A stretch of 64,000 bases of DNA, taken from NCBI GenBank assembly GCA_002168225.1, contig NHBH01000001.1, positions 1,314,370-1,378,369 of the forward strand. Reading direction: 5' to 3'. Both the position numbers and the translations under genes were made by a program. The stretch comes from Micavibrio sp. TMED2. Its GTDB lineage: Bacteria; Pseudomonadota; Alphaproteobacteria; TMED2. Below, in pieces: positions 10,055-19,453 of this stretch. The notes under the pieces are model-generated. The model made no database searches, was not told where the DNA came from, and was given only the letters and a program-made list of their open reading frames with translations. The first letter of the stretch is position 1, and the number at the start of each line of letters is the position of its first letter.

Positions 10055-11308
10055 TTATTCAGCGATAACCCGTACGTGTTTCTTCTTGCCTCTGGATAAT
10101 TGGATGTACCCCGAGCTGTTCACATCTGCAGGCCCTATATGCTGGTCTATTGTGGAGATAGATTCTGAGTTAGCTCTCGCTGCTCCTTGTTGAATGAGCC
10201 TTCTGGCTTCTCCTTTAGATTGGGCCAAGCCTGTTTCGACATACAAATCAACTACAAGGATGCCTTTTTGTAACCTTGCTAAATCAACTAAATGAGTCGG
10301 TGCGTTTTCATCTAAGGCACCTTTCTCAAAGGTCTGGCGGGCGGTTTCCGCGGCATTGTTGGCCGCTTCCTCGCCATGGCACAGGCGGGTTGCCTCGAAG
10401 GCCAGTACCTTCTTGGCATCATTGATGTCCTGTCCTTCAAGCGCGGCCAGTCTGGCGATCTCGTCCATCGGCAGTTCGGTGAACAGCTTCAGGAAGCGAC
10501 CGACATCGCCGTCCTCGGTATTGCGCCAGAACTGATAGTAGTCATAGGCACTCAGACGGTCCTCGTTGAGCCAGACGGCACCGGCGGCGGTTTTGCCCAT
10601 CTTGGCACCGGAAGATGTGGTGAGCAGCGGTGTGGTCAGGCCATAGAGCGACAGCCCGGCCATCCGGCGGCCAAGCTCGACGCCATTGACGATATTGCCC
10701 CATTGGTCAGAGCCGCCCATCTGCAGCGCGATGCCGTGGCGCTTGTTCAGCTCCACGAAATCATAGGCCTGCAGAATCATGTAGTTGAATTCGAGGAAGG
10801 TCAGCGGCTGTTCACGCTCCAGACGCAGTTTCACACTGTCGAAGGTCAGCATCCGGTTGATGGTGAAGTGCCGTCCCACATCGCGCAGCAGCGGGATATA
10901 GGCGAGCTCGTCCAGCCAGTCGGCATTGTTGACCATGATCGCATCGGTCGGGCCATCGCCGAAGGTGAGGAACTTCTCGAACACCCGGCGGATACCGGCG
11001 ATGTTTTCGTTGATTTTCTCATCGGTCAGCAGCTGGCGTGCCTCGTCCTTGCCGGACGGGTCGCCGATCTTGGTCGTGCCGCCACCCATGAGGACGACCG
11101 GCTTGTGCCCGGATTTCTGCAGATGACGCAGCATCATGATCTGGACCAGTGACCCCACATGCAGGCTGTCCGCCGTCGCGTCAAAGCCGATATAGGCTGG
11201 AACCACGCTGTCATTTGCCAGGGCATCGAGGGCGGCCTCATCGGTGCATTGATGGATGAAGCCACGGGAGGACAGGGTGCTCAGAAAGGCTGATTTGAAT
11301 TCAGACAT
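10055..11308 (-). CDS. tyrS: Tyrosyl-tRNA synthetase
   Basis: This 417-aa class I aminoacyl-tRNA synthetase charges tRNA-Tyr. The HIGH-type motif is HVGS at 50-53 and the KMSKS-type loop is KMGKT at 236-240; LDELAY and [10 protein letters not shown] are also present. I chose the ATG at 11308 (MSEFKSAFL) because translation further upstream is unrelated to the family. Residues from about 325 to the end, covering the S4-like tRNA-binding domain, are encoded by DNA of about 44% GC by hand count. The rest of the gene is near 60%, and the switch falls near 10335. This mosaic structure is reported as a finding. It is divergent from anmK and followed by the kef gene. Confidence 0.95.
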   Translation of the reverse strand: MSEFKSAFLSTLSSRGFIHQCTDEAALDALANDSVVPAYIGFDATADSLHVGSLVQIMMLRHLQKSGHKPVVLMGGGTTKIGDPSGKDEARQLLTDEKINENIAGIRRVFEKFLTFGDGPTDAIMVNNADWLDELAYIPLLRDVGRHFTINRMLTFDSVKLRLEREQPLTFLEFNYMILQAYDFVELNKRHGIALQMGGSDQWGNIVNGVELGRRMAGLSLYGLTTPLLTTSSGAKMGKTAAGAVWLNEDRLSAYDYYQFWRNTEDGDVGRFLKLFTELPMDEIARLAALEGQDINDAKKVLAFEATRLCHGEEAANNAAETARQTFEKGALDENAPTHLVDLARLQKGILVVDLYVETGLAQSKGEARRLIQQGAARANSESISTIDQHIGPADVNSSGYIQLSRGKKKHVRVIAE

Positions 11309-11429
11309 ACCGGTACGGGTCACAGGTTGGATTTTGAAAAGGTTATGGATGGCTCTTGTAAGCGTCTCTGTCTGCGACCACAATAGTCTCGCGTGTAATT
11401 GCCGGTAACGAATATCTGGGCAGGTCAGG

Positions 11430-12536
11430 ATGACCGATAGCGGCTGGGCCATTGGCCTGATGAGTGGAACGTCACTGGACGGCATTGATGCCGCCCTGTT
11501 GCGCACCGACGGGGTTCATGTGGTTGAGGCCGGGCCGGGCCTGACCCAGCCATATGGTGCTGAATTCCGGGAACAGCTGCGCGCCTGTTTCGGCAAGCGG
11601 GAAGCACCGGCCAAGGTCGTTTCATCTCTGACCGAATATCACGCACAGGCAGTTCAGGCCGTCCTCGACCGGGCGGGCATGACCGCTGACATGATTGAGG
11701 TTATCGGTTTTCACGGCCAGACCATTCACCATGATGCGGGTGCCGGAATTACCGTGCAGATTGGCGATGGTGCCCTGCTGGCGAGCCTCACCGATATTCC
11801 GGTCGTGGCGCAGATGCGCCTCGCCGACGTGGCAGCAGGCGGGCAGGGGGCACCGCTGGCACCGGCTTTCCATGCAGCCATGGCGGGTCCATATCGTGAT
11901 CGACCATGCGGCTTTCTGAATATCGGCGGGGTTGCCAATATCACCTATCTTGCGCCAGCCGCTGGTGATGATGTGCCCGAGCCGATTGCCTTTGATACCG
12001 GGCCGGGTAATGCGCTGATTGATGACTGGGCCGCGACCCATACCGGGCAGGCTTATGATCGCAACGGGTTTCTGGCGGCATCCGGCAAGGCGGATGAGAC
12101 TGTGCTGAAGCAGCTCATGGATAACCCGTATTTTTCGAAGCCTTATCCGAAATCGGCAGATCGGGATGATTTCAACCGGGCGGTGCTGACCGGGCTGTCA
12201 CCGGCTGATGGTGCCGCAACCCTGACGAGGTTCACTATCGAAAGCATCGCGGCGGGCATTGAGCAACTGCCGGAACAACCGCCCTGCTGGTGGGCGACCG
12301 GTGGCGGGCGGCATAACCCGCAACTCATGGCCGGATTGCGGGCGCGACTGGCCCCGGTACAGGTCGAGCCGGTTGAGCTTATTGGCTGGGCCGGAGATAT
12401 GGTGGAGGCTTGGGCCTTTGCCTATCTGGCAAAGCGGGCGCTGAAGGGCCTGCCACTCAGCTTCCCCGGCACGACCGGGGTGGCGGAGGCGATCTCCGGC
12501 GGTGAACTGCATCACGCGCCGGGCCGGGCTGCCTGA
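11430..12536 (+). CDS. anmK: Anhydro-N-acetylmuramic acid kinase
   Basis: This 368-aa kinase phosphorylates and opens 1,6-anhydro-MurNAc to MurNAc-6-phosphate in peptidoglycan recycling. The ASKHA-fold phosphate-binding motif is at the N-terminus ([12 protein letters not shown], about 9-20); family blocks [29 protein letters not shown] and ATGGGRHN follow in order. Length is normal. It is divergent from tyrS across 121 bp, a pairing seen in many proteobacteria. The ATG at 11430 gives the full N-terminal motif. It ends 4 bp before the convergent hydrolase gene. Confidence 0.95.
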   Translation: MTDSGWAIGLMSGTSLDGIDAALLRTDGVHVVEAGPGLTQPYGAEFREQLRACFGKREAPAKVVSSLTEYHAQAVQAVLDRAGMTADMIEVIGFHGQTIHHDAGAGITVQIGDGALLASLTDIPVVAQMRLADVAAGGQGAPLAPAFHAAMAGPYRDRPCGFLNIGGVANITYLAPAAGDDVPEPIAFDTGPGNALIDDWAATHTGQAYDRNGFLAASGKADETVLKQLMDNPYFSKPYPKSADRDDFNRAVLTGLSPADGAATLTRFTIESIAAGIEQLPEQPPCWWATGGGRHNPQLMAGLRARLAPVQVEPVELIGWAGDMVEAWAFAYLAKRALKGLPLSFPGTTGVAEAISGGELHHAPGRAA

Positions 12537-12539
12537 GCC

Positions 12540-13253
12540 TCAATCAGCGTCTTCCAGATCGTCGTTGCCTTCGGGCAGTTCCTCGAAGTCTTCCGGTGGT
12601 GGCGGGACTTCCTTCTGCTTCATGTTGTTGTCCATATAGAGGCTCGACAGCGCCACCAGATGGTCCACATGCTTGCTGAAGAAGTGATCGGCACCCGGGA
12701 CAACTTCATAATCGATGGTGATGCCCTTTTGCGCCCGCAGTTTGGACACCAGTTTTTCTGTGGCCGAGGTTGGCACCATGGTGTCGCGCTCGCCCTGAAT
12801 GATCAGGCCGGAGGACGGGCAGGGAGCGAGGAAGCTGAAGTCGTACATGTTTGCCGGTGGGGCCACGACGACGAAGCTGTCGATTTCCGGGCGGCGCATC
12901 AGCAACTGCATGGAAATCCATGCGCCGAAGGAGAAGCCGCAAATCCAGACGCCGCTGGCATTCGGATTTTGCACCTGCAGCCAGTCGAGAACCGCTGCCG
13001 CATCGCTCAGTTCGCCCTCGCCACGGTCAAATGAACCCTGGCTGCGACCAACGCCGCGGAAGTTGAAGCGCATGGTCGAAAAACCGCGCTGACGCATCAT
13101 CTGGGTCAGGGCATAGACGACCTTGTTGTTCATGGTGCCGCCATGCTGGGGATGTGGATGCAGAACCAGTCCGATCGGTGCCGTATCGGATTTGGCATGG
13201 TGATAACGTCCCTCAATACGACCGGCGGGTCCGTTGATCAGAACTTCAGGCAT
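12540..13253 (-). CDS. Alpha/beta-hydrolase family protein
   Basis: This 237-aa cytoplasmic protein has the alpha/beta-hydrolase layout: an early HPHPQHGGTMNN loop, MRFNFRGVGRS (oxyanion region), the nucleophile elbow GFSFGA around residues 103-108, an acidic residue after LIIQGERDTMV, and a late histidine in PGADHFF. This subfamily (HPHP..GG..NNKV) is common in alphaproteobacteria with no settled substrate. The C-terminus is an acidic, proline-rich tail (PPPPEDFEELPEG..). It is convergent with anmK, 3 bp away. Function beyond hydrolase fold is unknown. Confidence 0.88.
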   Translation of the reverse strand: MPEVLINGPAGRIEGRYHHAKSDTAPIGLVLHPHPQHGGTMNNKVVYALTQMMRQRGFSTMRFNFRGVGRSQGSFDRGEGELSDAAAVLDWLQVQNPNASGVWICGFSFGAWISMQLLMRRPEIDSFVVVAPPANMYDFSFLAPCPSSGLIIQGERDTMVPTSATEKLVSKLRAQKGITIDYEVVPGADHFFSKHVDHLVALSSLYMDNNMKQKEVPPPPEDFEELPEGNDDLEDAD

Positions 13254-13543
13254 CCTGTGATTTCCTCATACATGGTCAGATATATATGCTCGGCCAGTAT
13301 CTGGAATCGGTAGCGAAACTGGCTGCGGGCGGTGGTGATAGCATATTTTCAGGCAATTGCGAGCATTGCATGCATATGAAACAGCACCATTCGGGCGGTT
13401 ATTTCTTGATATGTCGTTACGGACCTAGAAATCCAGTGGCTTAGGCCACATTATCTAGCTAACCGTAAAAACATGCTTTGGCTTTACCGATGGGTCGTTC
13501 ACATGACATAAGCCAGAGTTATCAACGACATGAAGGCCAAATC
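13254..13543. other. Intergenic region between hydrolase and cysE
   Basis: This 290-bp gap holds the divergent control region of the hydrolase gene (minus) and cysE (plus). I see no protein-coding frame with convincing sequence. A frame upstream of cysE starting near 13478 is open but its first 22 codons look non-coding. No match to a SAM-II or other riboswitch consensus that I know was found. Confidence 0.5.
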
Positions 13544-14293
13544 ATGTTTGAACGCATGAAAGATGACATCGCCAGCATTCGCGAGCGTGACCCGGCGGCC
13601 CGCAGCGGCTGGGACGTGGCACTGCTGTATCCCGGCTTTCACGCCGTACAAATCTATCGCCTCGCCCATTGGTTCTGGCAGCGCGAATGGTTCTTTATCG
13701 GTCGGGCGGTTTCCCAGTTTGGTCGCTTTCTGACCGGGATCGAGATTCACCCTGGCGCGAAGATCGGCCATCGCCTGTTTATCGATCATGGCATGGGTGT
13801 GGTGATCGGTGAGACAGCGGAGATCGGCGATGACGTCACCTTGTATCAGGGCGTGACCCTTGGCGGTACGTCACTGGATCAGGGCGTCAAACGCCACGCC
13901 ACCATTGCCGATAATGTGATTGTCGGGGCCGGGGCGCAGGTGCTGGGACCGTTCACGGTTGGTCGATGCGCCCGTGTCGGGGCCAATGCCGTTGTGATCA
14001 AGGAGGTTGAGGAAGGGGCGACCGTGGTGGGTCAGGCCGCCGAGGTCGTGCGCAAGCGCAGCGGCGAGAAGGTGGAGAAAGCACCATTCCTGTCCTACGG
14101 CACGCCGCTTGACCTGTCCGGCGCCGGGATGGAGCGGACAATCCATGGTCTACTCGAGCATATCCACCGGCTGGAAACCCGGCTTGCAGCACTTGAGAAT
14201 GATGACGACGCCTTGCCCGGTGCGCCTACTGCGACAGCCGAGGCGAAGGCGTCTGAAGAACCCGTCACCAGCGATGAGCATAACCGTATCTAA
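13544..14293 (+). CDS. cysE: Serine O-acetyltransferase
   Basis: This 249-aa enzyme makes O-acetylserine from serine and acetyl-CoA, the first step of cysteine synthesis. A short helical N-terminus ([19 protein letters not shown]) leads into the left-handed beta-helix of hexapeptide repeats from about residue 65 ([29 protein letters not shown]). The active-site block GVTLGGT and the [18 protein letters not shown] repeats follow. It is a short-form CysE with an acidic, disordered tail. The start is the ATG at 13544, where family similarity begins. The cysteine desulfurase gene begins 14 bp after its stop, linking cysteine synthesis to sulfur mobilisation. Confidence 0.94.
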   Translation: MFERMKDDIASIRERDPAARSGWDVALLYPGFHAVQIYRLAHWFWQREWFFIGRAVSQFGRFLTGIEIHPGAKIGHRLFIDHGMGVVIGETAEIGDDVTLYQGVTLGGTSLDQGVKRHATIADNVIVGAGAQVLGPFTVGRCARVGANAVVIKEVEEGATVVGQAAEVVRKRSGEKVEKAPFLSYGTPLDLSGAGMERTIHGLLEHIHRLETRLAALENDDDALPGAPTATAEAKASEEPVTSDEHNRI

Positions 14294-14307
14294 CGGTTGT
14301 CATTCCT

Positions 14308-15426
14308 ATGCCTGAGCCAATCTATCTCGACCATAATGCGACCACACCGATCAAGCCGGGTGTTGCCGCCGCCATGGCCAATGCCATTCGTCTGACCGGT
14401 AACCCGTCCTCGATCCATTCATTCGGTCGTGAGGCGCGCAAACATCTGGAGATTGCCCGTCATCAGGTGGCTGCTGCCATCAATGCCGAGCCGGAAGACG
14501 TGATTTTCACCAGCGGCGCGACCGAGGCCGATAATGCTGCGCTCCGTCATGCCGGGGCCGCGACGGTTATTATTTCAGCGGTTGAGCATCCGGCCATCCT
14601 GCAGGCTCGCGACGATGCGGTTCGGGTGCCGGTGGATGAAAATGGTGTGCTTGATCTGGCCGCACTTGTGGCAGCCTTGCAGTCGGCAAAAGCGCCTGCG
14701 CTGGTCTCGATCATGCTGGCCAATAATGAAACCGGTGTGATCCAGCCGGTTGCTGAAATTGCCAAACTGGCAAAGCAATATGATGCCTGGTTCCACTGTG
14801 ATGCCGCACAGGGTCTGGGAAAGATCCCCGTCGATGTGCGGGCAATCGGTGCCGATCTGTTGAGCCTGTCCGCCCATAAATGCGGTGGTCCGGCGGGTGT
14901 CGGTGCGCTGATTACTTCGGCACGGCTTGAGCCGGCCAAATGGCAGTTCGGTGGCGGGCAGGAAAAGCGGCGGCGGCCCGGCACTGAAAACCTTGTCGGC
15001 GCTGTCGGCTTCGGTCTTGCGGCGGAACTGGCGGTGCAGGATTTACCGGCCTTCGCCGAACTGGCCGCGCTGCGGGACGGGATGGAGCAGGCCGTACTCC
15101 GTGACGTGCCTGCGGTTCGGGTGATGGGCGGTGGCGTTGATCGCCTGCCCAATACCGCCAGCCTTGTCTTGCCCGGCGTGCCGGCCCAGACGCAGGTGAT
15201 GGCCCTCGATCTGGCCGGTTATGCTGTCAGTTCCGGTTCGGCCTGTTCATCCGGCAAGGTCGATCCTAGCCATGTGATCGAGGCGATGACCGGTGATCCG
15301 GCTGTTTCGGCCTGTGCACTGCGCATATCACTGGGCTGGTGCACAACGCCGGGTGAGGTCGCGGGCTTTACCGATGCCTATATCCGTATGGCTAAACGCC
15401 AGCTTGAGAAGCTCTCAGCGGCCTGA
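14308..15426 (+). CDS. Cysteine desulfurase (NifS/IscS family)
   Basis: This 372-aa PLP enzyme takes sulfur from cysteine as a persulfide for Fe-S clusters and tRNA thiolation. It starts with the family block YLDHNATTP, keeps the PLP lysine K191 in LSLSAHKCGGP, and has the persulfide-forming Cys313 in SSGSACSSGKV, the IscS-like short-loop type. It is probably co-transcribed with cysE. The ferredoxin and mnmA downstream are both natural partners, as MnmA accepts sulfur from such an enzyme. No IscU, SufBCD or IscR lies within this window. Whether it is the main IscS or a NifS-like paralogue is undecided. Confidence 0.93.
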   Translation: MPEPIYLDHNATTPIKPGVAAAMANAIRLTGNPSSIHSFGREARKHLEIARHQVAAAINAEPEDVIFTSGATEADNAALRHAGAATVIISAVEHPAILQARDDAVRVPVDENGVLDLAALVAALQSAKAPALVSIMLANNETGVIQPVAEIAKLAKQYDAWFHCDAAQGLGKIPVDVRAIGADLLSLSAHKCGGPAGVGALITSARLEPAKWQFGGGQEKRRRPGTENLVGAVGFGLAAELAVQDLPAFAELAALRDGMEQAVLRDVPAVRVMGGGVDRLPNTASLVLPGVPAQTQVMALDLAGYAVSSGSACSSGKVDPSHVIEAMTGDPAVSACALRISLGWCTTPGEVAGFTDAYIRMAKRQLEKLSAA

Positions 15427-15462
15427 TCTGTTCTGGCCGGGGCCAGTGCTGGCCGCAGACAC

Positions 15463-15491
15463 AAAAAAGCCCGCCATATGGCGGGCTTTTT
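15463..15491. terminator. Bidirectional intrinsic terminator
   Basis: AGCCCGCC and GGCGGGCT form a perfect stem around an ATAT loop, flanked by an A-run on one side and a T-run on the other, so it can stop transcripts from both the desulfurase gene (plus) and the small gene at 15510-15650 (minus). Confidence 0.9.
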
Positions 15492-15509
15492 GTTGCAGGG
15501 AACTGCGTA

Positions 15510-15650
15510 TCAGAATTTACCCATGGTTGGGCGTGGAGCCGCTTTTGCTTTTGGCTCAGCTTTGCGATCGGTTTTCAGAACCTTGTTGCGATCCTTGTCA
15601 ACGAGGTCGCCATCAACGTCACGTGCGATAATTGATTTAAGAAGATCCAT
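15510..15650 (-). CDS. Small basic protein, 46 aa, unknown
   Basis: A 46-codon frame (MDLLKSIIARDVDGDLVDKD...) is preceded by an excellent Shine-Dalgarno sequence (GAGGAGGGT, 5 bp before the ATG at 15650) and followed by the shared terminator, so it is likely expressed. The N-terminal half is amphipathic, and the C-terminal half is rich in Lys, Ala and Pro (RKAEPKAKAAPRP). I do not recognise a family. The frame stays open upstream to about 15857, but the strong ribosome site marks the true start. Confidence 0.75.
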   Translation of the reverse strand: MDLLKSIIARDVDGDLVDKDRNKVLKTDRKAEPKAKAAPRPTMGKF

Positions 15651-15910
15651 GATACCCTCCTCAGGGATGGTTGTTTTTGCCTTCACTGAAAAATCAGTGC
15701 TTGATCCTTGCTGCGGCCTTAACTGCCGGGTAAAGACATCCAACACCGTTATTGGCCGCTTGAATATCCAAGTCCTAAGATGCGTCGACTGGATGAAAGC
15801 CGCAATGGCGGAAGTCTTCTCGGGTCTACTACCAGCCATGCGTGATAGACAAGTCACGTCCGGTCAGGCAAGTCCCTATCGTTATAAACCGTAACTATTC
15901 TGGCAAAGCG

Positions 15911-16222
15911 ATGCCCAAAGTCATTTTTGTTGAAACCGATGGTACGCGCCGTGAAATTGAAGCCGCGGTCGGCCTGTCGCTGCTGGAAGTGGCGCATCTG
16001 AACAATATCGACATTGAAGGGGCCTGTGAGGGCAGTCTTGCCTGCGCCACCTGCCACGTTATCGTTGAGCCGGGCTGGTTTGATCAACTCAAAGACATTG
16101 AGGAAGACGAAGAGGACATGCTGGATCTGGCCTTCGGGCTGAAGCCGACTTCGCGTCTCGGTTGTCAGATTATCATGAGCGATGAACTGGACGGGCTGAC
16201 CGTCCACCTGCCGCCGGGCTGA
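15911..16222 (+). CDS. 2Fe-2S ferredoxin, adrenodoxin type
   Basis: This 103-aa electron carrier has the cluster ligands C39, C45, C48 ([14 protein letters not shown]) and C85 (RLGCQI), the C-x5-C-x2-C...C spacing of adrenodoxin/Isc Fdx-type ferredoxins. The acidic helix [11 protein letters not shown] is the usual partner-docking surface. Bacterial members supply electrons for Fe-S cluster assembly or to cytochrome P450s; the nearby cysteine desulfurase favours the first role (inference). The start is the ATG at 15911. The preceding 260 bp holds only a plausible control region. Confidence 0.93.
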   Translation: MPKVIFVETDGTRREIEAAVGLSLLEVAHLNNIDIEGACEGSLACATCHVIVEPGWFDQLKDIEEDEEDMLDLAFGLKPTSRLGCQIIMSDELDGLTVHLPPG

Positions 16223-16459
16223 TGCATATCTGTTCCGGCTGGTTTCGCTTGAAACTGGCGCGGTTTGCAGCGGCTTCCGGCAAGCTGTTGTCCCGCAGCG
16301 TGTTTTTGGCGACACATCTTCGGGTGTGAATGATATTACATCCGCCAAATTTGCATTAAACTGTGTTACCATCATCTGGTGGAGAGTGTGTCTGACCCGT
16401 TTCGCGATGCCCGGCATTGGCGGCGGTTGGATGCGGACGTTTGTCGTTAAGGGATGTGG

Positions 16460-17098
16460 ATGCCCGGTTTGCGAGTAGCGCATTTGTTCAAACGTGGGAT
16501 TTATCCTGCGCGCCATGTGGCGCGAATGCTGGCGCTTTGCCTGCTGGTATCGTTTTGCCCGGCTGATGCCCTTGCCGAAGAGGTGCAGGAGCTTGAACTC
16601 TATAACGGTCTGCTTGAGGTGAACCTGCCCGAGGGCTTCGAGGAACTGCGCCTGACCGAAATGGAGCGTACCTTCCCGAGCCTGCCACTGCCGGATTACG
16701 TTTATTCCGATCGCCTGCGCACCAGTCTGGTGGCAATCAGCATCATCAACAATCCAAACCCGAATATCGATCTGCTGACCTATACCGCCACATGGGCCAA
16801 GTCCCTTGAGGCAGCGTTGCCCGAATTCAAATGGGTCCAGCGCAAGGTGGCGCGGATCGAGGGGCGTCCGTGGATTGTCTGGCAATACAGCGCCATGACC
16901 CCGGACAAGCTGGCGGGCAAGAATGTGCCGTCGGAAACCATCATGTTCATGAGCATCCTGTCCAAGGAAGTTATGGTGCTGGTGCTCGGGCACGGTCCAC
17001 GGGCCATTTTTGCCAAGAATGTCGAGACATATCAGGATGCGGTGACATCACTGAACCTCTCCATCGACGCGCCGCAACTGAGTGGTATATCCAAGTAA
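16460..17098 (+). CDS. Secreted protein of unknown function
   Basis: About 212 aa with an N-terminal signal sequence: basic residues, then MLALCLLVSFCPADALA with a probable cleavage site before EEVQELEL. The mature part has no motif I recognise; it mixes short beta-like segments (NGLLEVNLPEGFEEL) with conserved-looking tryptophans (YTATWAKSLE, RPWIVWQYSAM). The start could be the ATG at 16454, 16460 or one just before the signal sequence. It lies between the ferredoxin and mnmA genes on the same strand, with gaps of 237 and 129 bp, so it may be independently transcribed. Confidence 0.75.
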   Translation: MPGLRVAHLFKRGIYPARHVARMLALCLLVSFCPADALAEEVQELELYNGLLEVNLPEGFEELRLTEMERTFPSLPLPDYVYSDRLRTSLVAISIINNPNPNIDLLTYTATWAKSLEAALPEFKWVQRKVARIEGRPWIVWQYSAMTPDKLAGKNVPSETIMFMSILSKEVMVLVLGHGPRAIFAKNVETYQDAVTSLNLSIDAPQLSGISK

Positions 17099-17227
17099 GC
17101 TAACCGGGTTGGCGGACGTGACTGTCAGCCTGTGACTGGTTCCCGGTGCTGTTTTGTTGGGGCAGGGTTGCGGCCAGCGGATTGCTTGCCCCTTGCGACA
17201 TTCGCGTTTTGACGACATATTGCGGCC

Positions 17228-18364
17228 ATGACAGCAAATCTTGACTTCAATCTCGGCAAGCCTGCCGCCAAAACCCGTGTGGTTGTGGCAATGTCCGGTG
17301 GTGTCGACAGCTCGGTAACCGCAGCACTGGCCGCGCGTGCAGGCTATGACGTGGTCGGGATCACGCTGCAGCTCTATGATGACGGTGCCATTCGCGGCAA
17401 GCAGGGTGCCTGCTGTGCCGGTAAGGATATCCACGATGCCCGCATGGTGGCCGATCAGCTCGGTATCAGCCATTACGTTCTGAACTACGAAGATGTGTTC
17501 CGCGAGGCCGTCATGGATGACTTCGCCGATACCTATCTTGCCGGTGCTACGCCGATCCCCTGTGTTCGCTGCAATCAGCGCGTGAAATTCCGCGATCTGC
17601 TTGATACGGCCAAGGATCTGGAAGCCGATGTTATGATCACCGGCCACTACGTCCAGCGCCTTGCCGGTGCCGATGGGCGCGGTCAGCTGCACCGCGCGGT
17701 CGATGACAGCAAGGACCAGAGCTACTTCCTGTTCGCCACGACACAGGAACAACTGGACTTCCTGCGCTTTCCGCTCGGTGGTCTGACCAAGCCTGTGGTG
17801 CGGGCACTGGCGGCCGAAAACGGCCTGACCGTTGCCGAGAAGCCGGACAGTCAGGATATCTGCTTTGTGCCCAACGGCTCCTATGCCCGGATCGTCGAGA
17901 AACTGCGCCCTGGCGTGATCGAACCCGGTGATATCGTCGATATGGCGGGGCAAGTGCTCGGACGCCATAACGGCATCATCAACTATACCATCGGTCAGCG
18001 CCGTGGGCTTGGCATCGGTGGCGGTGATCCGCTCTATGTGGTCAAGCTGGATGTGAACCGCAATCAGGTGATCGTTGGGCCGAAAGAGGCGCTGGCGCGT
18101 GATGTGGTCTATCTGAACGAGATGAACTGGCTCGGCGATGATGCCCATCTGACCGGTCAGAAGCCGGTGCTTGTCAAACTGCGCTCAGCAATGGCGCCGG
18201 TTCCGGCCACCGTGACCCTGTCGGGGAACGGGCTGGCAACGCTGGTGCTCGATCAACCCTATGAGGGCATTGCACCGGGACAGGCCGGGGTGATTTATGA
18301 CGGCGATCGCTGTCTCGGTGGCGGTTGGATAATTGCTGCGGAAAATCAACGGCTTGCGGCGTAA
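17228..18364 (+). CDS. mnmA: tRNA-specific 2-thiouridylase
   Basis: This 378-aa enzyme puts sulfur on U34 of tRNA-Lys, -Glu and -Gln, activating the base with ATP. The PP-loop is SGGVDSS (23-29). The catalytic cysteines are C115 in PCVRCNQ and C212 in DSQDICFVP. The C-terminal barrel has the [13 protein letters not shown] block. It needs persulfide sulfur from a cysteine desulfurase, such as the one encoded 2 kb upstream. The ATG at 17228 gives a normal-length N-terminus. An antisense 366-codon frame over this gene is a shadow. Confidence 0.96.
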   Translation: MTANLDFNLGKPAAKTRVVVAMSGGVDSSVTAALAARAGYDVVGITLQLYDDGAIRGKQGACCAGKDIHDARMVADQLGISHYVLNYEDVFREAVMDDFADTYLAGATPIPCVRCNQRVKFRDLLDTAKDLEADVMITGHYVQRLAGADGRGQLHRAVDDSKDQSYFLFATTQEQLDFLRFPLGGLTKPVVRALAAENGLTVAEKPDSQDICFVPNGSYARIVEKLRPGVIEPGDIVDMAGQVLGRHNGIINYTIGQRRGLGIGGGDPLYVVKLDVNRNQVIVGPKEALARDVVYLNEMNWLGDDAHLTGQKPVLVKLRSAMAPVPATVTLSGNGLATLVLDQPYEGIAPGQAGVIYDGDRCLGGGWIIAAENQRLAA

Positions 18365-18666
18365 ACTGCCTAGATTAAGAACTAAATTTATCTAAAATTG
18401 TTGTAATTATCTTTCGAAACAATGTGTCGTTTCGGATGATTGTTGCAATTTTATACAACCATAGCGTGTAAAAAAGATCGTTACACTGCTATCGGTTGCT
18501 AGGCTATCAGGTATATACCGCACAAAGTAAAGTGTATCGCATATATATAGTGCCGGTTTTTGAAGAAAATTTTATGACTCAGTCGATTTTTTGATTGTTA
18601 AGGCTTGCTACACAATCCCGGTCTAAACTTCACTATAAAGGAAGGTCCGAAACAGATAGGTGATTT
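18365..18666. other. AT-rich intergenic region upstream of the 220-aa gene
   Basis: This 302-bp stretch is far richer in A and T than its surroundings. It contains several TATA-like runs and ends with AAAGGAAGG ahead of the GTG at 18667. It probably holds the promoter region of the next gene. No open frame or clear hairpin was found. The composition is typical of a region bound by silencing proteins, or of recently acquired DNA. Confidence 0.5.
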
Positions 18667-19329
18667 GTGAAACAGCCAATCCTGCAAACGCAACAAGACG
18701 GTCGTACGGTTTTCGTAACGAAGTACCATCAGCGTGGTGAACAGGTAATCTCTGCCGGCGACAGATATGAGTTCGATGTTACGCGCTCAGTCAGCCGGGT
18801 CGACAGCGACACAATTCAGGGCCTCACAGAATCTCTTATCGATGCAGCCTATGCTGCCGGTGAACCGAATATCGCCCAATGGGTCAGCACCAAGCGTCTG
18901 ATGGCTGCCGAGCCACTGAAGGCCGCAGCCTCTGCCGGTGGCCAGGCTGCCGCTCAGGCTGGTCGTCCGGCACGCCGGGCCGCCAATTTTGAATCCATGC
19001 TGGAGCAACAGGGCGAGGGCTGGATGCTGCGGGTCAATCGCGCCGGTGATGTCGATGGCCGCTCCGGTTTCAGCCACCCGGTTACGCAACAGATGGCCGA
19101 GCGTCGTCAGAGCACGATCGATGCCCATCTGACCGAGCTGTCGCAATCCGCATGGCGCGAGCGTCGCCCGGATGCCATGGCCTTTGTTCAGGGGTTGTCG
19201 GTCAGCCACGCCGAGGATCGCCGCGCCGATTATGGCGTCAGCTTCAGCGTTGAAGCCAAGCCACAGGCACCGAGCCTGCGCCCGGACGGCCCGATGCTGC
19301 GCTCTATCCCCGGTGGCCGCATCGGTTAA
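18667..19329 (+). CDS. Hypothetical protein, 220 aa
   Basis: The frame begins with GTG at 18667 and encodes a soluble protein without signal or membrane segments. An N-terminal beta-like part (RTVFVTKYHQRGEQVISAG) leads into an Ala/Gln-rich helical middle (residues 75-105) and a positively charged C-terminal half with several Arg pairs. I do not recognise a family. It is followed 124 bp later by the patatin gene on the same strand, and both use GTG starts. The pairing may be functional, but nothing in the protein shows its role. Confidence 0.7.
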   Translation: MKQPILQTQQDGRTVFVTKYHQRGEQVISAGDRYEFDVTRSVSRVDSDTIQGLTESLIDAAYAAGEPNIAQWVSTKRLMAAEPLKAAASAGGQAAAQAGRPARRAANFESMLEQQGEGWMLRVNRAGDVDGRSGFSHPVTQQMAERRQSTIDAHLTELSQSAWRERRPDAMAFVQGLSVSHAEDRRADYGVSFSVEAKPQAPSLRPDGPMLRSIPGGRIG

Positions 19330-19453
19330 GGGGCTTGATCAGTTAATTGCGTAACTGTTTGTATAATTGTTACTTTCTTTCGTCTGGTGTTAAATAGCAT
19401 AATGCGCATGAAGTATTGAATGCGCTTGGTTCTGTCGCCTTGGGGGAGGTGGT

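Noticed and set aside
13376-13543. SAM-II or other riboswitch upstream of cysE
   Set aside because: No match to conserved core sequences or pairing that I could identify.
15854-16993. 379-codon minus-strand frame over the ferredoxin and secreted-protein genes
   Set aside because: It covers a certain ferredoxin gene in antisense and its protein has no family character.
17048-18148. 366-codon minus-strand frame opposite mnmA
   Set aside because: mnmA on the plus strand is certain; the antisense frame is a product of GC-rich codon bias.
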